A stretch of 64,000 nucleotides of DNA from Saussurea involucrata (GCA_033807775.1 CM066312.1:29299696-29363695), one strand, 5' to 3'; positions 12,005 through 23,918 are shown, counted from the first letter of the stretch. Notes: a model not told the origin generated them from the sequence alone. A program made the numbers and translations.

Positions 12005-15000
12005 TAGGGGTGCTCACGGGTTGGGTTGATCGGGTTGAAGGTGTTTCGACACATCAACCCAATGTTGGCGGTTTGACAAAATTCCAACCCAACCCAACCC
12101 AACCAAAGATACAACCCAACTTAACCCAACCCGTTCGGGTTGATCGGTTGGTCGGGTTGTTCGGGTTGTGTTTAAACAAGATAAAATAAATATTACAAAC
12201 ATAATAATAAAGTAAACAAGTCTTAAAATACAACCAACGTCCGACAATTCAAGACAATATATAGTTATTACATATTAAAATGTCTAAACTAAAATGATCA
12301 ATCAACAACAATCGATCTCGACGCCTCCAACCCCGTTGATTTCGCTTTCTTGGCCTTGAGATTGGTCATGCCATCTACAAACCAAAACTAAAGTTAACAA
12401 TTTATTGAAAAAAGATGAAATAATATAAGCATTACTATTATTAAACAAATTAGTGTTTACCTTCTTCCAACAACTCACAAGATTGTGTTTCATCAAAACA
12501 CTCCTTTGCTTGAATTCCTCTATCACTCACCTTCAACCAACTTTGGGTACATACTAATGCCTCAAGCATTTTTGGACTCAATGAACTCCTAAATGAGTCC
12601 AAAATACGTCCGCTAGTACTAAACGAAGATTCGGAAGCCACCGTAGATACGGGAATGGCAAGAATATCTTTTGCAATCAAAGACAAAGTAGCATACTTAC
12701 AAGCATTCACTTTCCACCACAATAAAATATCAAATTCTAGGGTCCTTGGATCGAGAGATTCTTCAACCAAATATCTTTGAAGCTCATTCATTTTCTCCGG
12801 CACTTGCGATTGTTGTTTTTGCATGTAACTTTCCAATAACGACCTCTTTTGAGTTTCATTGCTTATTGACGAGTTGTTTTTGTCAACCTATACACATTAA
12901 AGAGAATACAACAAAGTAAACAAATACTCAAACAAGCATAATAAATTAAATTAAATTAAATTACTATATAACTAACCTTATCATCATCACCTCCACACTC
13001 AACATTGTAGCCTTCAAACAACTCGTTAAGGATTTGTTCCACCTTCACAATAATCTTGGCAACGGTTGTACTATCATAAAGGCACCCAAAAAGAAACTTC
13101 AAATATGTCATCTTATACCTTGGATCGAGTACAACGGCCAAAAATAACATTGGATTGATATTATCCGGATCCCCCCAATATTTGTCAAACTTGGACTTCA
13201 TCTTCTTATCCATGGTAGACAATATAGAATCACTATTTTTACACAAAGAATCCAAGTGTGTATGGATCTCACAAATCTCATGATAGAAATTGTTAGAAGT
13301 AACATGCAAAGTGCCACTAAACTTTAAAGTAGCTTCATAAAAAGTGGAAAGAAATTTGACAAAAGCCGAAGCAGACTTCCAATCAATACTCTTAGGTGGT
13401 CCAATCCTCTTTTTCCCATTGTCATCTTCTAAAAAGTGAATCAAATACTTGTGGTCTTCATCCTCATAACTTGCAAAAGCCTTTTCAAATTTAAGTGCCA
13501 CATCTAACATCATAAAAGTTGAATTCCATCTCGTAGGCACATCTAAGACCAACCCACCCTTGTAATTAATCTTTTCCCTTTCAACACAAACATTAAACTT
13601 TTGTAACCTTGAAGGAGATGCTCGAATGTATCTCACACTATTACGAATGGCGGCAATTGAATCATGCATCTCTTTCAAGCCATCACCCACAATTAAATTC
13701 AATATGTGAGCACCACATCTCAAATGGATGAACTCACCATCAAGAACCGAACCTTTCCATGCATTAATCCTTCTCTTAACATAACCGATAGCCACATCGT
13801 TAGCGGATGCATTATCAACAGTCACATTTAGAACCTTTTCTACCCCCAACTAAGCAAACAAGTCTCGATAACCTTACCAATAGTCTCGCCTTTGTGATTT
13901 TTAATTTGACAAAAATTTACAACTTTTTTGTGCAATAGCCAATCACTATCAATGTAATGCGCGGTTAAGCACATATAAGCCATTTGAGTACAAGAAGTCC
14001 AACAATCTGTGGTTAAACATACTCTTTGCCCACTTTTAGTTAACTCTTTCTTCAATTTAACACGTTCCTCACAAAACAACTTGAATATATCCCTACTAAC
14101 AGTCATTCTACCGGGGACATCAAACTTAGGTTGCCAGATTTTAATAAACTCTCTAAATCCTTCACCATCAACGACACTAAATGGTTGTTCATCTATCACC
14201 ACAAACCTAGCCAAGGCATTGCGGCACTTTTCTTTATTAAAAGTCACGGCTAGCAACTTTCCCACACCATCACCACCATTTTGAAAATTAAGTATCTTTT
14301 GCTTGTTATCGGTTTCCCTACCCGGATACTTCTTACATTGCTTTTTTACGTGTGTCCATAAACTAGTTGTGCCAATTTTCTTACTATCACAAGCATAGGT
14401 TTTTCCACAATAGTTGCATACGCACCTGGGATCATTTGGATTTCCACCCTCTACTTTTGTAAAGTGAGCCCAAACATCGGATACTCTACCACTCGACCTT
14501 TTTTATCGGTATTTGGTTCTTGTTTGATTTCTTTATCAGTAGCTATTGGCGTAGCGGCAGCATCCATTGTTTTTTCTGTGTGAAGTGTTAACATAACAGA
14601 TTCTTTGTAAAAAACAACTAACAATCTTTGTAAAGATGTAAACAGTTAACAGATTCTTTGTAAAGATGTAAAAACAACTAACAGATTCTTTACAAGTTTA
14701 TAACCTACTGTGTTAGTTAAGACTTAAGAGATGTAAAAAAAACCTTACTGTTGACTGAAGTAAACAAATTCGTAAACAAAACCTTACTGTTTTGAAATGT
14801 AAAATCTGAAGAAATCTGAAGAAAGAAGTCTAAAAAAACTTATTGTTTTGAAATGTAAAAAAATATGAAGTAAACAAATTTGTAAACAAAAACCCTACTG
14901 TTGACTAACATAACATATTACAACTTACAACTAGCAACAAGCCAACAACAAAGAAAGCAAAAAATTGAAGAAAGCAAAATAACAAGTTACAACTAACAAG

Positions 15001-15519
15001 CAGAATACCAGATTCCAATTAATTAAAACTGAAATCGATCAAAACAGAAGTCTAAGTCTAACTGGAAACTGGAAAGTGAGAAGTGGAAACTAAAATCGAT
15101 CAAAACACAATTAATTAAAACTGAAATCGATCAAAACAGAATACCTATGCGTCGTTTGTCGTGAAGTATCAGCAATTCAGCAGCGTCGTCACTCGTCCGT
15201 CGTGAAGTATCAGCAGTGCTGCAGCGGCCAGCGGTTGTCGCCTTGTCGGCCGAGAGAGTGAGAAGTGAGAACTGAAGACTTGAGTTTGAAACTTGAAAAT
15301 GTAGTAAACCCTAAAAAATTAAGAATACGCGTGTTGGTCCTGACATCAGATCGGTATATCGGGTTGGGTCGGATTCTGTTGGGCCTGACCCGATTCCGAC
15401 CCAAATGCTTCGGGTTGAGTATTTTTTTATCGACAATGCTTCGGGTTACCTCGGGTTGGGATTTTTCGGGTTTTTTCGGGTTGGGTTGATCGGGTTGGTC
15501 GGGTTTTTGAGCACCCCTA
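12005..15519 (-). mobile_element. hAT DNA transposon G, autonomous-type but disabled
   Basis: The ends are TAGGGGTGCTCA and TGAGCACCCCTA, a 12-bp terminal inverted repeat. An 8-bp target duplication CTCAAAAC lies at 11997-12004 and 15520-15527. The right LTR of F (near 18746) has the uninterrupted site with a single CTCAAAAC, a direct empty-site control. Subterminal regions are packed with GGGTTGG/CCAACCC motifs (12018-12165 and 15360-15505), the usual binding-site pattern for hAT transposases. 14568-15210 is non-coding upstream sequence. Confidence 0.93.
12298..14567 (-). pseudogene. hAT transposase with BED zinc finger, three exons, two frameshifts
   Basis: The start is at 14567 (MDAAATPIATD...). 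A BED zinc finger follows: CNYCGK, then the His and Cys of HVKKQC. Next come the RNase-H-like core (TVDNASAND, LRCGAHILNL, RWNSTFMML, LDPRYKM) and the C-terminal hAT dimerization domain (STVASESSFSTSGRI ... LVCTQSWLK). Two GT-AG introns restore the frame, 12976-12888 and 12460-12375. The final exon ends at 12298-12300. One-base frameshifts break the gene before the BED domain (near 14495) and after LLSWG (near 13849). The catalytic protein is therefore probably not made. The transposase would cut and rejoin the element ends. Confidence 0.87.
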
Positions 15520-16590
15520 CTCAAAACAGCCCAGCTTTCACCCCAATTCCAAAGAATCTGAAACAAATATATACAAGTATCTCCTTACTAAAAGAACACA
15601 AAAGATATACTTAGCAGGCTATGAACTCTGGATAAATCTACCTAATTCTCATCCTCAAAATAACCAAACAGCTATAGTTCCCGGACAGCACAAAACAACC
15701 CGGACAACTCGACTTTCCGGATACATACCCAATCCGGACAACCTGAACTATCCGGACAGCATATACAATCCGTACAACAAGCAATCCGGATACCATCCGG
15801 TATCTTATATCATCCGGAAACTTACAACAAAAGGGACTTACCCGGATACTTGAATCGTCCGGACACCTTATAACATCATCCGGACACTATTAACCAGAAC
15901 TTCCCGGACACATTCATCGTGTCCGGAAACCACTGTCAGTTTATCCTTTTTCAACCCAGAATCGACAGAAATTACTACCAAAAGTGAAATCGATGATTCT
16001 AATCCGATAGGAACTATCTACTTGCAATTACCAACATAAAGGAAACAGACCTTAAATCACTTCCAAGCACAACAATTGGAGCTTTAACCTAACTTTTCTT
16101 CTTTTCTCCTTCTTGCCTCCAAACACACACACACACACACTATGCTAATATCTGGATGTTGCTGCTGAATGAAAATATCTGAACATCTTAAGGGTGTATA
16201 TCAATTCCATATTTACCCTTTAGACCTTGAACTTCTCAATAATAACCCAAACACCCTTAACTTATAATTTAACCCAATCTTACCCTAAAATCCAACTTTA
16301 AAGTTAACTTTATTTAACAGAAAGGGATTTTAACTAACGAACTTACCCGGGGTATTACATTATCTCCCCCTTAAAAGAATTACGTCCCGGAATTCGGTTA
16401 GGCAAAAAGGTACGGTTACCTAGTTCTCACTACCACCTTGAACTCAAACCAAGTCATAGGAACTAACTGAATAGACACCCCACACCTATCTATATCTCTA
16501 ACACAGATAAGCAACAAAAGAACGGAAATACTAATAATCGTTTTACACCGAAGTCATATAACACTTTAGCACGCATAGAGTTTATTAGAA

Positions 16591-17856
16591 TCATACCTGT
16601 AACAGCATCAGGACTTTTTTTACCTCTTGTTCCGTCATCTGAAAAACACGACCTTGGATTCCAGGTAGTTCAGACCCTTGTACTCCTCCCGACTTACCAC
16701 CCGTTGGTCTCACTGTCATATTACTTTGCTGTGCTTTCCACTGTGGACAATTAACCTGAATATGTTCAGGGGAGTTGCAAACGAAACAAAATCGAGTTAC
16801 CCGACAATCTCTCGCGATATGACCAACCTTTCCACATTTGTAGCATTTTCGGGAATCACCATAGCAGTTTCCTTGATGAATACGGTCACATGTTGAACAT
16901 GGTCTTCTTTCAGCTGGCCTGAAAGGTGAATAACTATCAAACCTCGGGGATTCGTATTCTTCCGAATCGTACGTCGTTTCTTCCAGTTTTCTTTTTCCAG
17001 TACTTTTATCACTAGCACTTCTCCATTTATCTTGCTCCACGGTTTCCGCTGCGTCTTCTGCGGCAGAGAAAATTTCTGGTCCTTTAGCAATCACAAAACT
17101 TCTGACTTCTGCATTCAGTCTAAAGATAAACCTCTCAATCTTCATGGTCTCCGTAGCAACGTAGTATTCCGCAAAACGAGACTTTTCCAAGAAATGAGCG
17201 GTGTAGTCCCGAACTGACAAATTCCCTTGCTGCAAGTTCATAAACTCCCCTTCCAATTATTTAACTGCGGCTTAAGGACAAAACTGTTTCCTGAAAGCTA
17301 TCACGAATTCTTCCCAAGAGTAAGTAGAATATATATCAGATCCTCCCGAGGAAATATGTGCTTCCCACCAGTATAGGGCATCGCCTTTCAACATTGAAGT
17401 TCCATAGAGTACTCTATCCTCTTCAGTGCATTTACTAGTCTTGAAGATAGCTTCTATTTCTTTCAGCCACTTCATAGCTTTCACTGGATCCCGATCTCCC
17501 GAGTAAGTTGGAGGCTTACAACTTAAGAACATTTTATAGTCACACTTTCTTAGTACTGGTGTGATTGTAGGTGTAATAGGCATCTCGTCTTCCTGACCCG
17601 GATCTGGTGTATCGGCTTCATTATGACGAGTTCGATCAAACATGGCTTGTATACTGGCTTGAAGTCTTCCCATTTTGCCTGTTAAATCGTCCCGAGTAAC
17701 AAATTCATTACCTCGTGGCGGAGCTCCATTCCCAGTTCTACCCCCAATTCTGCCTCCACCTCTTTCTCCCCCTCTTCCCCTTCCTCCGGCTGTTGGGTTT
17801 GTTCTATTCGGATTTCCTCCTCCTTCCCGATTAGTTTGTCTAGTACCACTTGCCAT
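16591..17856 (-). pseudogene. Ty3/gypsy-type gag of element F, two premature stops
   Basis: The product is a capsid/nucleocapsid protein of about 421 codons. It has a Gly/Arg-rich N-terminus, then a retrotransposon gag domain (PPTYSGDRDPVKAMKWLKEI, then ALYWWEAH, then WEEFVIAFRKQF). The C-terminal region has zinc knuckles CYKCGKVGHIARDC and CFVCNSPEHIQVNC, preceded by a CSTCDRIHQGNC motif. Two TAA codons lie in the same frame, five codons apart (near 17257-17274), where the family likely has CAA; both look like single C-to-T changes. No protease follows the stop at 16591; about 230 bp of spacer and the polypurine tract come next. A related gag begins at 63599-64000. Confidence 0.88.
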
Positions 17857-18104
17857 TCTGTTGATTCAGACAAGGTTAATTTACACATAAGCACATACCC
17901 CATATAACAAGGTATTCTAGTTCAAACATGTACCTGTCAGATCACAATTACACTGGCCAGGTGTAAAATGAAATTACCTTACATGATGTTCCTTCTACCT
18001 TTTTATATTTAACACCCCAAGGTTCTACAATAATAGGAACATCCTACTTCACATGCAGTTTAAGTCTAGGTACAAATACTAATACCTAAATCCCTTAAAC
18101 TAGA

Positions 18105-18116
18105 GCTCTGATACCA
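18105..18116 (-). other. Primer-binding site of element F (tRNA-iMet type)
   Basis: On the minus strand this reads TGGTATCAGAGC, three bases after the 5' LTR end. It is the complement of the initiator-tRNA-Met 3' end used by many plant retrotransposons. Confidence 0.85.
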
Positions 18117-18118
18117 TT

Positions 18119-19590
18119 TGTAACGACCCGGTATCCCAAAACATACATAATATACATCAATTAACATGTTATACATAACGTGGTTACATTCATAACAAAA
18201 GATACATGATAATTCACATACGGTCTCAAAGTCTCAAAACTATACAATACAAAACGTAGGCATTTCCTAATCTTCGTCAGCTATCAACCGCATCCTACAC
18301 TTAATCCTTCATTTTGCTAATAAAAGCTCCTCGACCTGGAATACATATTTTTGAAAGAAAATGAGGGTTAGACCAAACGGTCTAGTGAGATAATCCCTGT
18401 CAGTTTAGAAATCCTTTTATAAAACACACATATACCACAAATAATTAAATACCAAGTAAGACTCGTGCATCGTGTTCATCTCCTCATTCCCGTGGCCAAA
18501 TTAGCTGGTTGCGAGCCAACTAATCAATTTACACCGCTGTACTAAATACAGCCAACACCACTATCCATCTGTACAGTCAACTTCCACCGGTCCAAAAACC
18601 CGGCCGACGTGCTCTCGTGTAGTGTAATACTCATATAAATACAATATGCACATTATTACACTCATTCACATAGATGTATTCCAGTTAGAAAACATTTTAA
18701 GTAAAAACTCACCGGTTTGCTTATCCAAAATGCTTCCAAACCTTTCTCAAAACAGCCCAGCTTTCACCCCAATTCCAAAGAATCTGGAACAAATATATAC
18801 AAGTATCTCCTTACTAAAAGAACACAAAAGATATACTTAGCAGGCTATGAACTCTGGATAAATCTACCTAATTCTCATCCTCAAAATAACCAAACAGCTA
18901 TAGTTCCCGGACAGCACAAAACAACCCGGACAACTCGACTTTTTGGATACATACCCAATCCGGACAACCTGAACTATCCGGACAGCATATACAATCCGGA
19001 CAACAAGCAATCCGGATACCATCCGATATCTTATTTCATCCGGAAACTTACAACAAAAGGGACTTAACCGGATACTTGAATCGTCCGGACACCTTATAAC
19101 ATTATCCGGACACTATTAACCAGAACTACCCGGACACATTCATCCTGTCCGGAAACCACTGTCAGTTTATCCTTTTTCAACCCAGAATCGACAGAAATTA
19201 CTACCAGAAGTGAAATCGATGATTCTAATCCGATAGGACTATCTACTTGCAATTACCAACATAAAACATAAAGGAAACATACCTTAAATCACCTCCAAGC
19301 ACAACAAGTGGAGCTTTAACCTAACTTTTCTTCTTTTCTCCTTCTTGCCTCCAAACACACACACACACACACTATGCTAATATATGGATGTTGCTGTTGA
19401 ATGAAAATATCTGAACATCTTAAGGGTGTATATCAATTCCATATTTACCCTTTAGACCTTGAACTTCTCAATAATAACCCAAACACCCTTAACTTATAAT
19501 TTAACCCAATCTTACCCTAAAATCCAACTTTAAAGTTAACTTTATTTAACGGAAGGGATTTTAACTAACGAACTTACCCGGGGTATTATA
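18119..19590 (-). mobile_element. 5' LTR of element F (uninterrupted copy)
   Basis: The 1472-bp LTR keeps the hAT empty site near 18746 and a CCGGAC motif cluster at about 18905-19155. Its outer end reads TATTATA rather than TATTACA, a terminal CA-to-TA change relative to the other LTR. Confidence 0.88.
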
Positions 19591-20332
19591 GTGAGTAAAG
19601 CAACAGGTGTGCTTTTTGAATCTTTTACAAGATTCTTCTTAAGTTGACACAACTGCTCATGATTGAGCATAGTGCCAAATAAGGAACTTAAGGTCATGAA
19701 TTTCAGATCCTTTGAGAGTTTAAGACACATGGTATAATTGTTCCAACTTTCAGGAAGACATTCCAAAAATTTTGTCAGGATCTCAGAATTAGCATAGGTC
19801 TTACCAACAGTCTTTAAATCAATGATTAAGAAAATAAACATTAGTGAACTTCAGAGAGGGTTTCATTCTTACTACAAATGAAACTTTCATACTGTCTGAC
19901 CAGATTTATTCTTCTGGTCTCTTGTACATCAGCAGTACCTTTATATTGAACACAGATTGTGTCCCACATGACTTCAGATCTTTTGAGGTTCATGATGGAA
20001 TGGTAGACTTCATCAGGGAGAGCCATAGAAATGATAGATCTGGCTTTGGTATCTATGGCCACCCTCTTCTTGTCATCTTCAGTCCACTGAGAGACTTCTT
20101 TGACGATATGTCTTTCAGGAATGGCAGGAATGGTAGCAGTGGCTAGAACAGGGCCATTGATAATGAATGGAATATAGGGTCCATTTTCTACATAGTGAGG
20201 TATAGTATGATCTACACCTTCTAGGAAAAGCATCATTCGATTCTTCCAGAGATTAAAGTTATCTCTACTGAATCGAGGAAGTTTAGCAAGAGAGTCATTA
20301 TCAATGTAGTTTTTGTTTGTGTTGTTTGTCAT
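19591..20332 (-). pseudogene. 5' part of gag of copia element E
   Basis: The start ATG is at 20332. The protein begins MTNNTNKNYIDNDSLAKLPR and continues with FSRDNFNLWKNRM, closely matching the gag start at 23919. A stop plus a one-base deletion near 19841 breaks the frame after TLSEVH. The second part, IIDLKTVGKTYANSEILTKF through PVALL, reaches the F insertion site at 19591 and resumes at 11368. Tryptophan is intact in FNLWKNR here, whereas the derived tandem units carry a stop at that codon. Confidence 0.85.
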
Positions 20333-20393
20333 TTGAAGAATAGCAAGGAAGAGATAGTATAAGCAAGATATTGTTATGGAGATTAAACAATCT

Positions 20394-20405
20394 GCTCTGA
20401 TACCA
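20394..20405 (-). other. Primer-binding site of copia element E
   Basis: The minus strand reads TGGTATCAGAGC, two bases after the LTR end CCAACA. The same site recurs in every derived tandem unit. Confidence 0.85.
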
Positions 20406-20407
20406 CT

Positions 20408-21367
20408 TGTTGGTCCCGTATGGTTTATACAAGATAGTTTATAGAAGGGGGTTGAATACAAACACACAAGAATTTATAGTTTTCTAAATTGTTTATTGAT
20501 AAATCAAAACAATTTATAGCTTTTTGCGAAATTAGATTAAGTACTTGACCTAATCTAAACAAACTATGAGAATCACTAAGTATTCTTGCACTAAGAATAC
20601 GAAAGAAAGGAGTTAAGAAAACTAAAGATAATTTCCTTAAGGCACTAAGTAGTTCAGGGATAGCCACCTTTAAAATGAAGGCATTCCTCCTATTTATACT
20701 ACATGCATTTAATGCATGTCAGGAGAACTTTACACGTGTCAGCACTTGGTTGGTTGCATGATTCTGACTTTGGCAAACATGCTCTTGGCCGCAAGATGAC
20801 CAGTGTAGTTGGAAGAGTGGTTTGTACGATTCTGGACAAAGGAATGTCCTCTGACAAATCGTACAAAAGTGTGCAAGGGGATAAGACAAACATTTCTTGT
20901 AGAACGGGCTTCATGATCAGCGATCGCTGAGTTAATCTTCATCAGTGAGACTTGATGAAGGTCAACTCTCGCTAAAGTCTTCTACTTGAAATATTGCGTG
21001 TTGTGGACAAGTCTTAGTTTCACTGATGTCTGCATCAGATCATTAGTAGACTTATCACTTGTTCATCAACTTGGTCTTCGATTTCAGCGATGAACTCCTT
21101 TGTCGCGAAACTTGTCTTCAGGGATTACAAGAAAACAATTACAAATGATTAATCAGTGATCATCAGCGAAACTGAACAAACTCAGTTATCATTGATGTAC
21201 ATTTATCACTGAAGAAAAGATAAAGCACAATAGTTTCACATCAGCGATACTAAACAGACTTAGTATATTTTCATTGATGGTGAAACACTAATACATAATG
21301 TTTTCTTATAATTTTCACTAAGTGATTCTAAGGGTCATCATCAAATCACTAAAGGGTTGGATCAACA
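20408..21367 (-). mobile_element. 5' LTR of copia element E, LTR of tandem unit 1
   Basis: The 960-bp LTR reads TGTTGGTCCC...GGATCAACA on the plus strand (TGTTGATCC...GGGACCAACA on the minus). It is homologous to the LTR of H at 22872-23838. It is the first of eight such LTRs, and the only one still attached to gag sequence running beyond the first ~40 codons. The small ORFs in it recur in all copies only because the DNA is duplicated. Confidence 0.88.
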
Positions 21368-21850
21368 AAAATATCAAATATAATGGTTTTTTTGGAAGTG
21401 TAACTTCCAAACATTAATTATAAATTTTAAATTTATGAGTAGGAACTCACAATCAAGATAAACATTTAAATAAACATTTACATAAAATAAAATATTCAAT
21501 ATCATCTCATATAACTAAACAAATAACACAACGTTTTACAGACTATATGGTTCCTAACTTGTAATTATGCAAAGTTAAGGGGCCTAAGTTTTAATTATGC
21601 AAATTTCAAGGTCATAAATTGTAATTATGCAAATTTCAAGGTCATAAATTGTAATTATGCAAAGTTAAGGGACCTAAGTTGTAATTATGCAAAGTTAAGG
21701 AACCTAAATTGAAATTATGCAAAGTTAAGGGACCTAAGTTGTAATTATGCAAAGTTAAGGAACCTAAGTTGTAATTATGCAAAGTTAAGGGACCTAAGAT
21801 GTAATTATGCAACGTTCAAGGTCATAAATTGTAATTATGCAAAGTTAAGG
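21368..21850. repeat. Genomic spacer of unit 1 with 30-bp minisatellite
   Basis: The first part is unique AT-rich DNA that flanked the LTR of E (AAAATATCAAATATA...). From about 21560 a 30-bp unit such as AAAGTTAAGGGACCTAAGTTG + TAATTATGC repeats about ten times with variants. The same spacer follows every LTR of the array. Confidence 0.88.
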
Positions 21851-22871
21851 ATCATTCGATTCTTCTAGAGATTAAAGTTATCTCTACTGAATCGAGGAAG
21901 TTTAGCAAGAGAGTCATTATCAATGTAGTTTGTGTTTGTGTTGTTTGTCATTTGAAGAATAGCAAGGAAGAGATAGTATAAGCAAGATCTTGTTTATGGA
22001 GATTAAACAATCTGCTCTGATACCACTTGTTGGTCCCGTATGGTTTATACAAGATAGTTTATAGAAGGGGGTTGAATACAAACACACAAGAATTTATAGT
22101 TTTCTAAATTGTTTATTAATAAATCAAAACAATTTACAGCTTTTTGCGAAATTAGATTAAGTACTTGACCTAATCTAAACAAACTATGAGAATCACTAAG
22201 TATTCTTGCACTAAGAATACGAAAGAAAGAAGTTAAGAAAACTAAGGATAATTTCCTTAAGGCACTAAATAGTTCAGGGATAGCCACCTTTAAAATGAAG
22301 GCATTCCTCCTATTTATACTACATGCATTTAATGCATGTCAGGAGAACTTTACACGTGTCAGCACTTGGTTGGTTGCATGATTCTGACTTTGGCAAACAT
22401 GCTCTTGGCCGCATGATGAACAGTGTAGTTGGAAGAGGGGTTTGTACGATTCTGGACAAAGGCATGTCCTCTGACAAATCGTACAAAAGTGTGCAAGGGG
22501 ATAAGACAAACATTTCTTGTAGAACAGGCTTCATGATCAGCGATCGCTGAGTTAATCTTCATCAGTAAGACTTGATGAAGGTCAACTCTCGCTAAAGTCT
22601 TCTACTTGAAATATTGCGTGTTGTGGACAAGTCTTAGTTTCACTGATGTCTGCATCAGATCATTAGTAGACTTATCACTTGTTCATCAACTTGGTCTTCG
22701 ATTTCAGCGATGAACTCCTTTGTCGCGAAACTTGTCTTCAGGGATTACAAGAAAACAATTACAAATGATTAATCAGTGATCATCAGCGAAACTGAACAAA
22801 CTCAGTTATCATTGATGTACATTTATCACTGAGGAAAAGATAAAGCACAATAGTTTCACATCAGCGATACT
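21851..22871 (-). repeat. Tandem unit 2, left part (split by copia element H)
   Basis: Gag start and leader at 21851-22027 and LTR from 22028. The LTR is interrupted at 22871 by element H and resumes at 30950. The five bases ATACT (22867-22871) recur at 30945-30949. Confidence 0.9.
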
Positions 22872-23838
22872 TGTTGATCCAAACCCTCAGTGATTTGATA
22901 ATGACCCTATCTTAAATACTTAGTGAAAATTGTAAGTAAACAATATGTATCAGAGTTTCACTATCGCTGATAAGTACTAAGATCTTACAGTACCGCTGAT
23001 AGGAACTCTCGCTCTTTTAGATTAAACATTCAGCGAACACTGTTCACCATATCGTTGAGTCTGTTCAGTCCTTATGGTGATCGCTGATAAATTAGTTGTT
23101 TACTTATGATCCCTGAAGACAAGATTCACGTCAACAAAGGTTCTACGCTGAAGTCGAAGATCAAGCTCAAAGAACCAGCGACAAGTCTCCTAATGAACTG
23201 ATGCGGATCAGCGAAGACTCAGATTTGTCCACTCAACGTGAAGTATCAAGTACAAGACTTTAGCTATCGCTGAACTTTATCATTCGCTGAATAGTAAATG
23301 ATAATCACTGAATCAACGAAAGCTGATCATGAAGTCCTCCGTACAAAGTACTTTTGTCTTAACCTCCCTTGCACGCCACCGTACGAAATGTCAGAAAAGA
23401 ACCTCCGAAAATTTGAAATCGTACAACCACTCTAATACTACACTATTCATTCATGCGGCTACTAAGGTTGTCAACAAAGGTCAATGACATGCAACCAATC
23501 CGCTGATGACACGTGTAAAGTGTATACTGAATTGCATTAAATGCATGCAGTATATAAAGAGATGAACTCACTTCATTTTGAAGTAACTTGCTAACTCTGG
23601 ACAAGTTCAAATCTCTCTTAAGATAGGATTTTATTAGTAATCTCCTCATCTTTCTTAGTGCAAGAAACCTTAGTGTTCCAACTTGTTTAGATTTAGGTTT
23701 ATCCTTAATCTTGTTTCCGCAACAAGCTGTAAATTGTTAATGATTTATCAATAAACAATTTAGAAAAGTAAAATAGTGTGTTTGTATTCAACCCCCCCCC
23801 CCCTTCTACAAACTTGTATAGGCCTTTCGGGACCAACA
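22872..23838 (+). mobile_element. 5' LTR of element H
   Basis: The 967-bp LTR runs TGTTGATCCA...GGGACCAACA and is a diverged relative of the LTR of E. It carries many CGCTGA/TCAGCG hexamers (for example 22965-22970 and 22994-22999). A C-homopolymer of about 13 lies near 23791. Transcription of the element should start within it. Confidence 0.9.
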
Positions 23839-23840
23839 AG

Positions 23841-23852
23841 TGGTATCAGAGC
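23841..23852 (+). other. Primer-binding site of element H
   Basis: TGGTATCAGAGC lies two bases after the LTR end, complementary to the initiator tRNA-Met 3' end. Confidence 0.88.
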
Positions 23853-23918
23853 GGATTTGTTTAATCTCATAAACAAGATCTAATCTAAGATATTTCTCTT
23901 CCTAGCTATTATCTGAAA

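Larger units (their letters stand above)
11369..16359 (-). mobile_element. 3' LTR of element F, split by hAT transposon G
   Basis: Without the 3515-bp hAT element and one 8-bp duplication, this LTR is 1468 bp. It is nearly identical to 18119-19590 (1472 bp), which implies a fairly recent insertion of F. It carries a dense CCGGAC motif cluster (about 15667-15930) and a short AC microsatellite near 16126. Confidence 0.85.
11369..19590 (-). mobile_element. Gag-only, non-autonomous Ty3/gypsy-type element F (TR-GAG-like)
   Basis: Two LTRs, TGTAACGACCC...GGGTATTACA (11369-16359 including the hAT insertion, and 18119-19590), flank a 1759-bp interior. On the minus strand the interior holds a tRNA-iMet-type primer-binding site (18105-18116), a gag gene (16591-17856) and a polypurine tract AAGGGGGAGATAA (16360-16372). 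There is no protease, RT or integrase, so it must move with enzymes from another element. The flanking 5-mers are GAGAG (11364-11368) and GTGAG (19591-19595), a target duplication with one mismatch in the gag of E. The right LTR ends ATA instead of ACA. Confidence 0.85.

Noticed and set aside
12014..12247. ORFs near both ends of the hAT element
   Set aside because: They are translations of the GGGTTGG-rich subterminal repeats.
21560..21850. CRISPR-like regular repeats
   Set aside because: The repeats are directly adjacent with no unique spacers, and the context is plant nuclear DNA.
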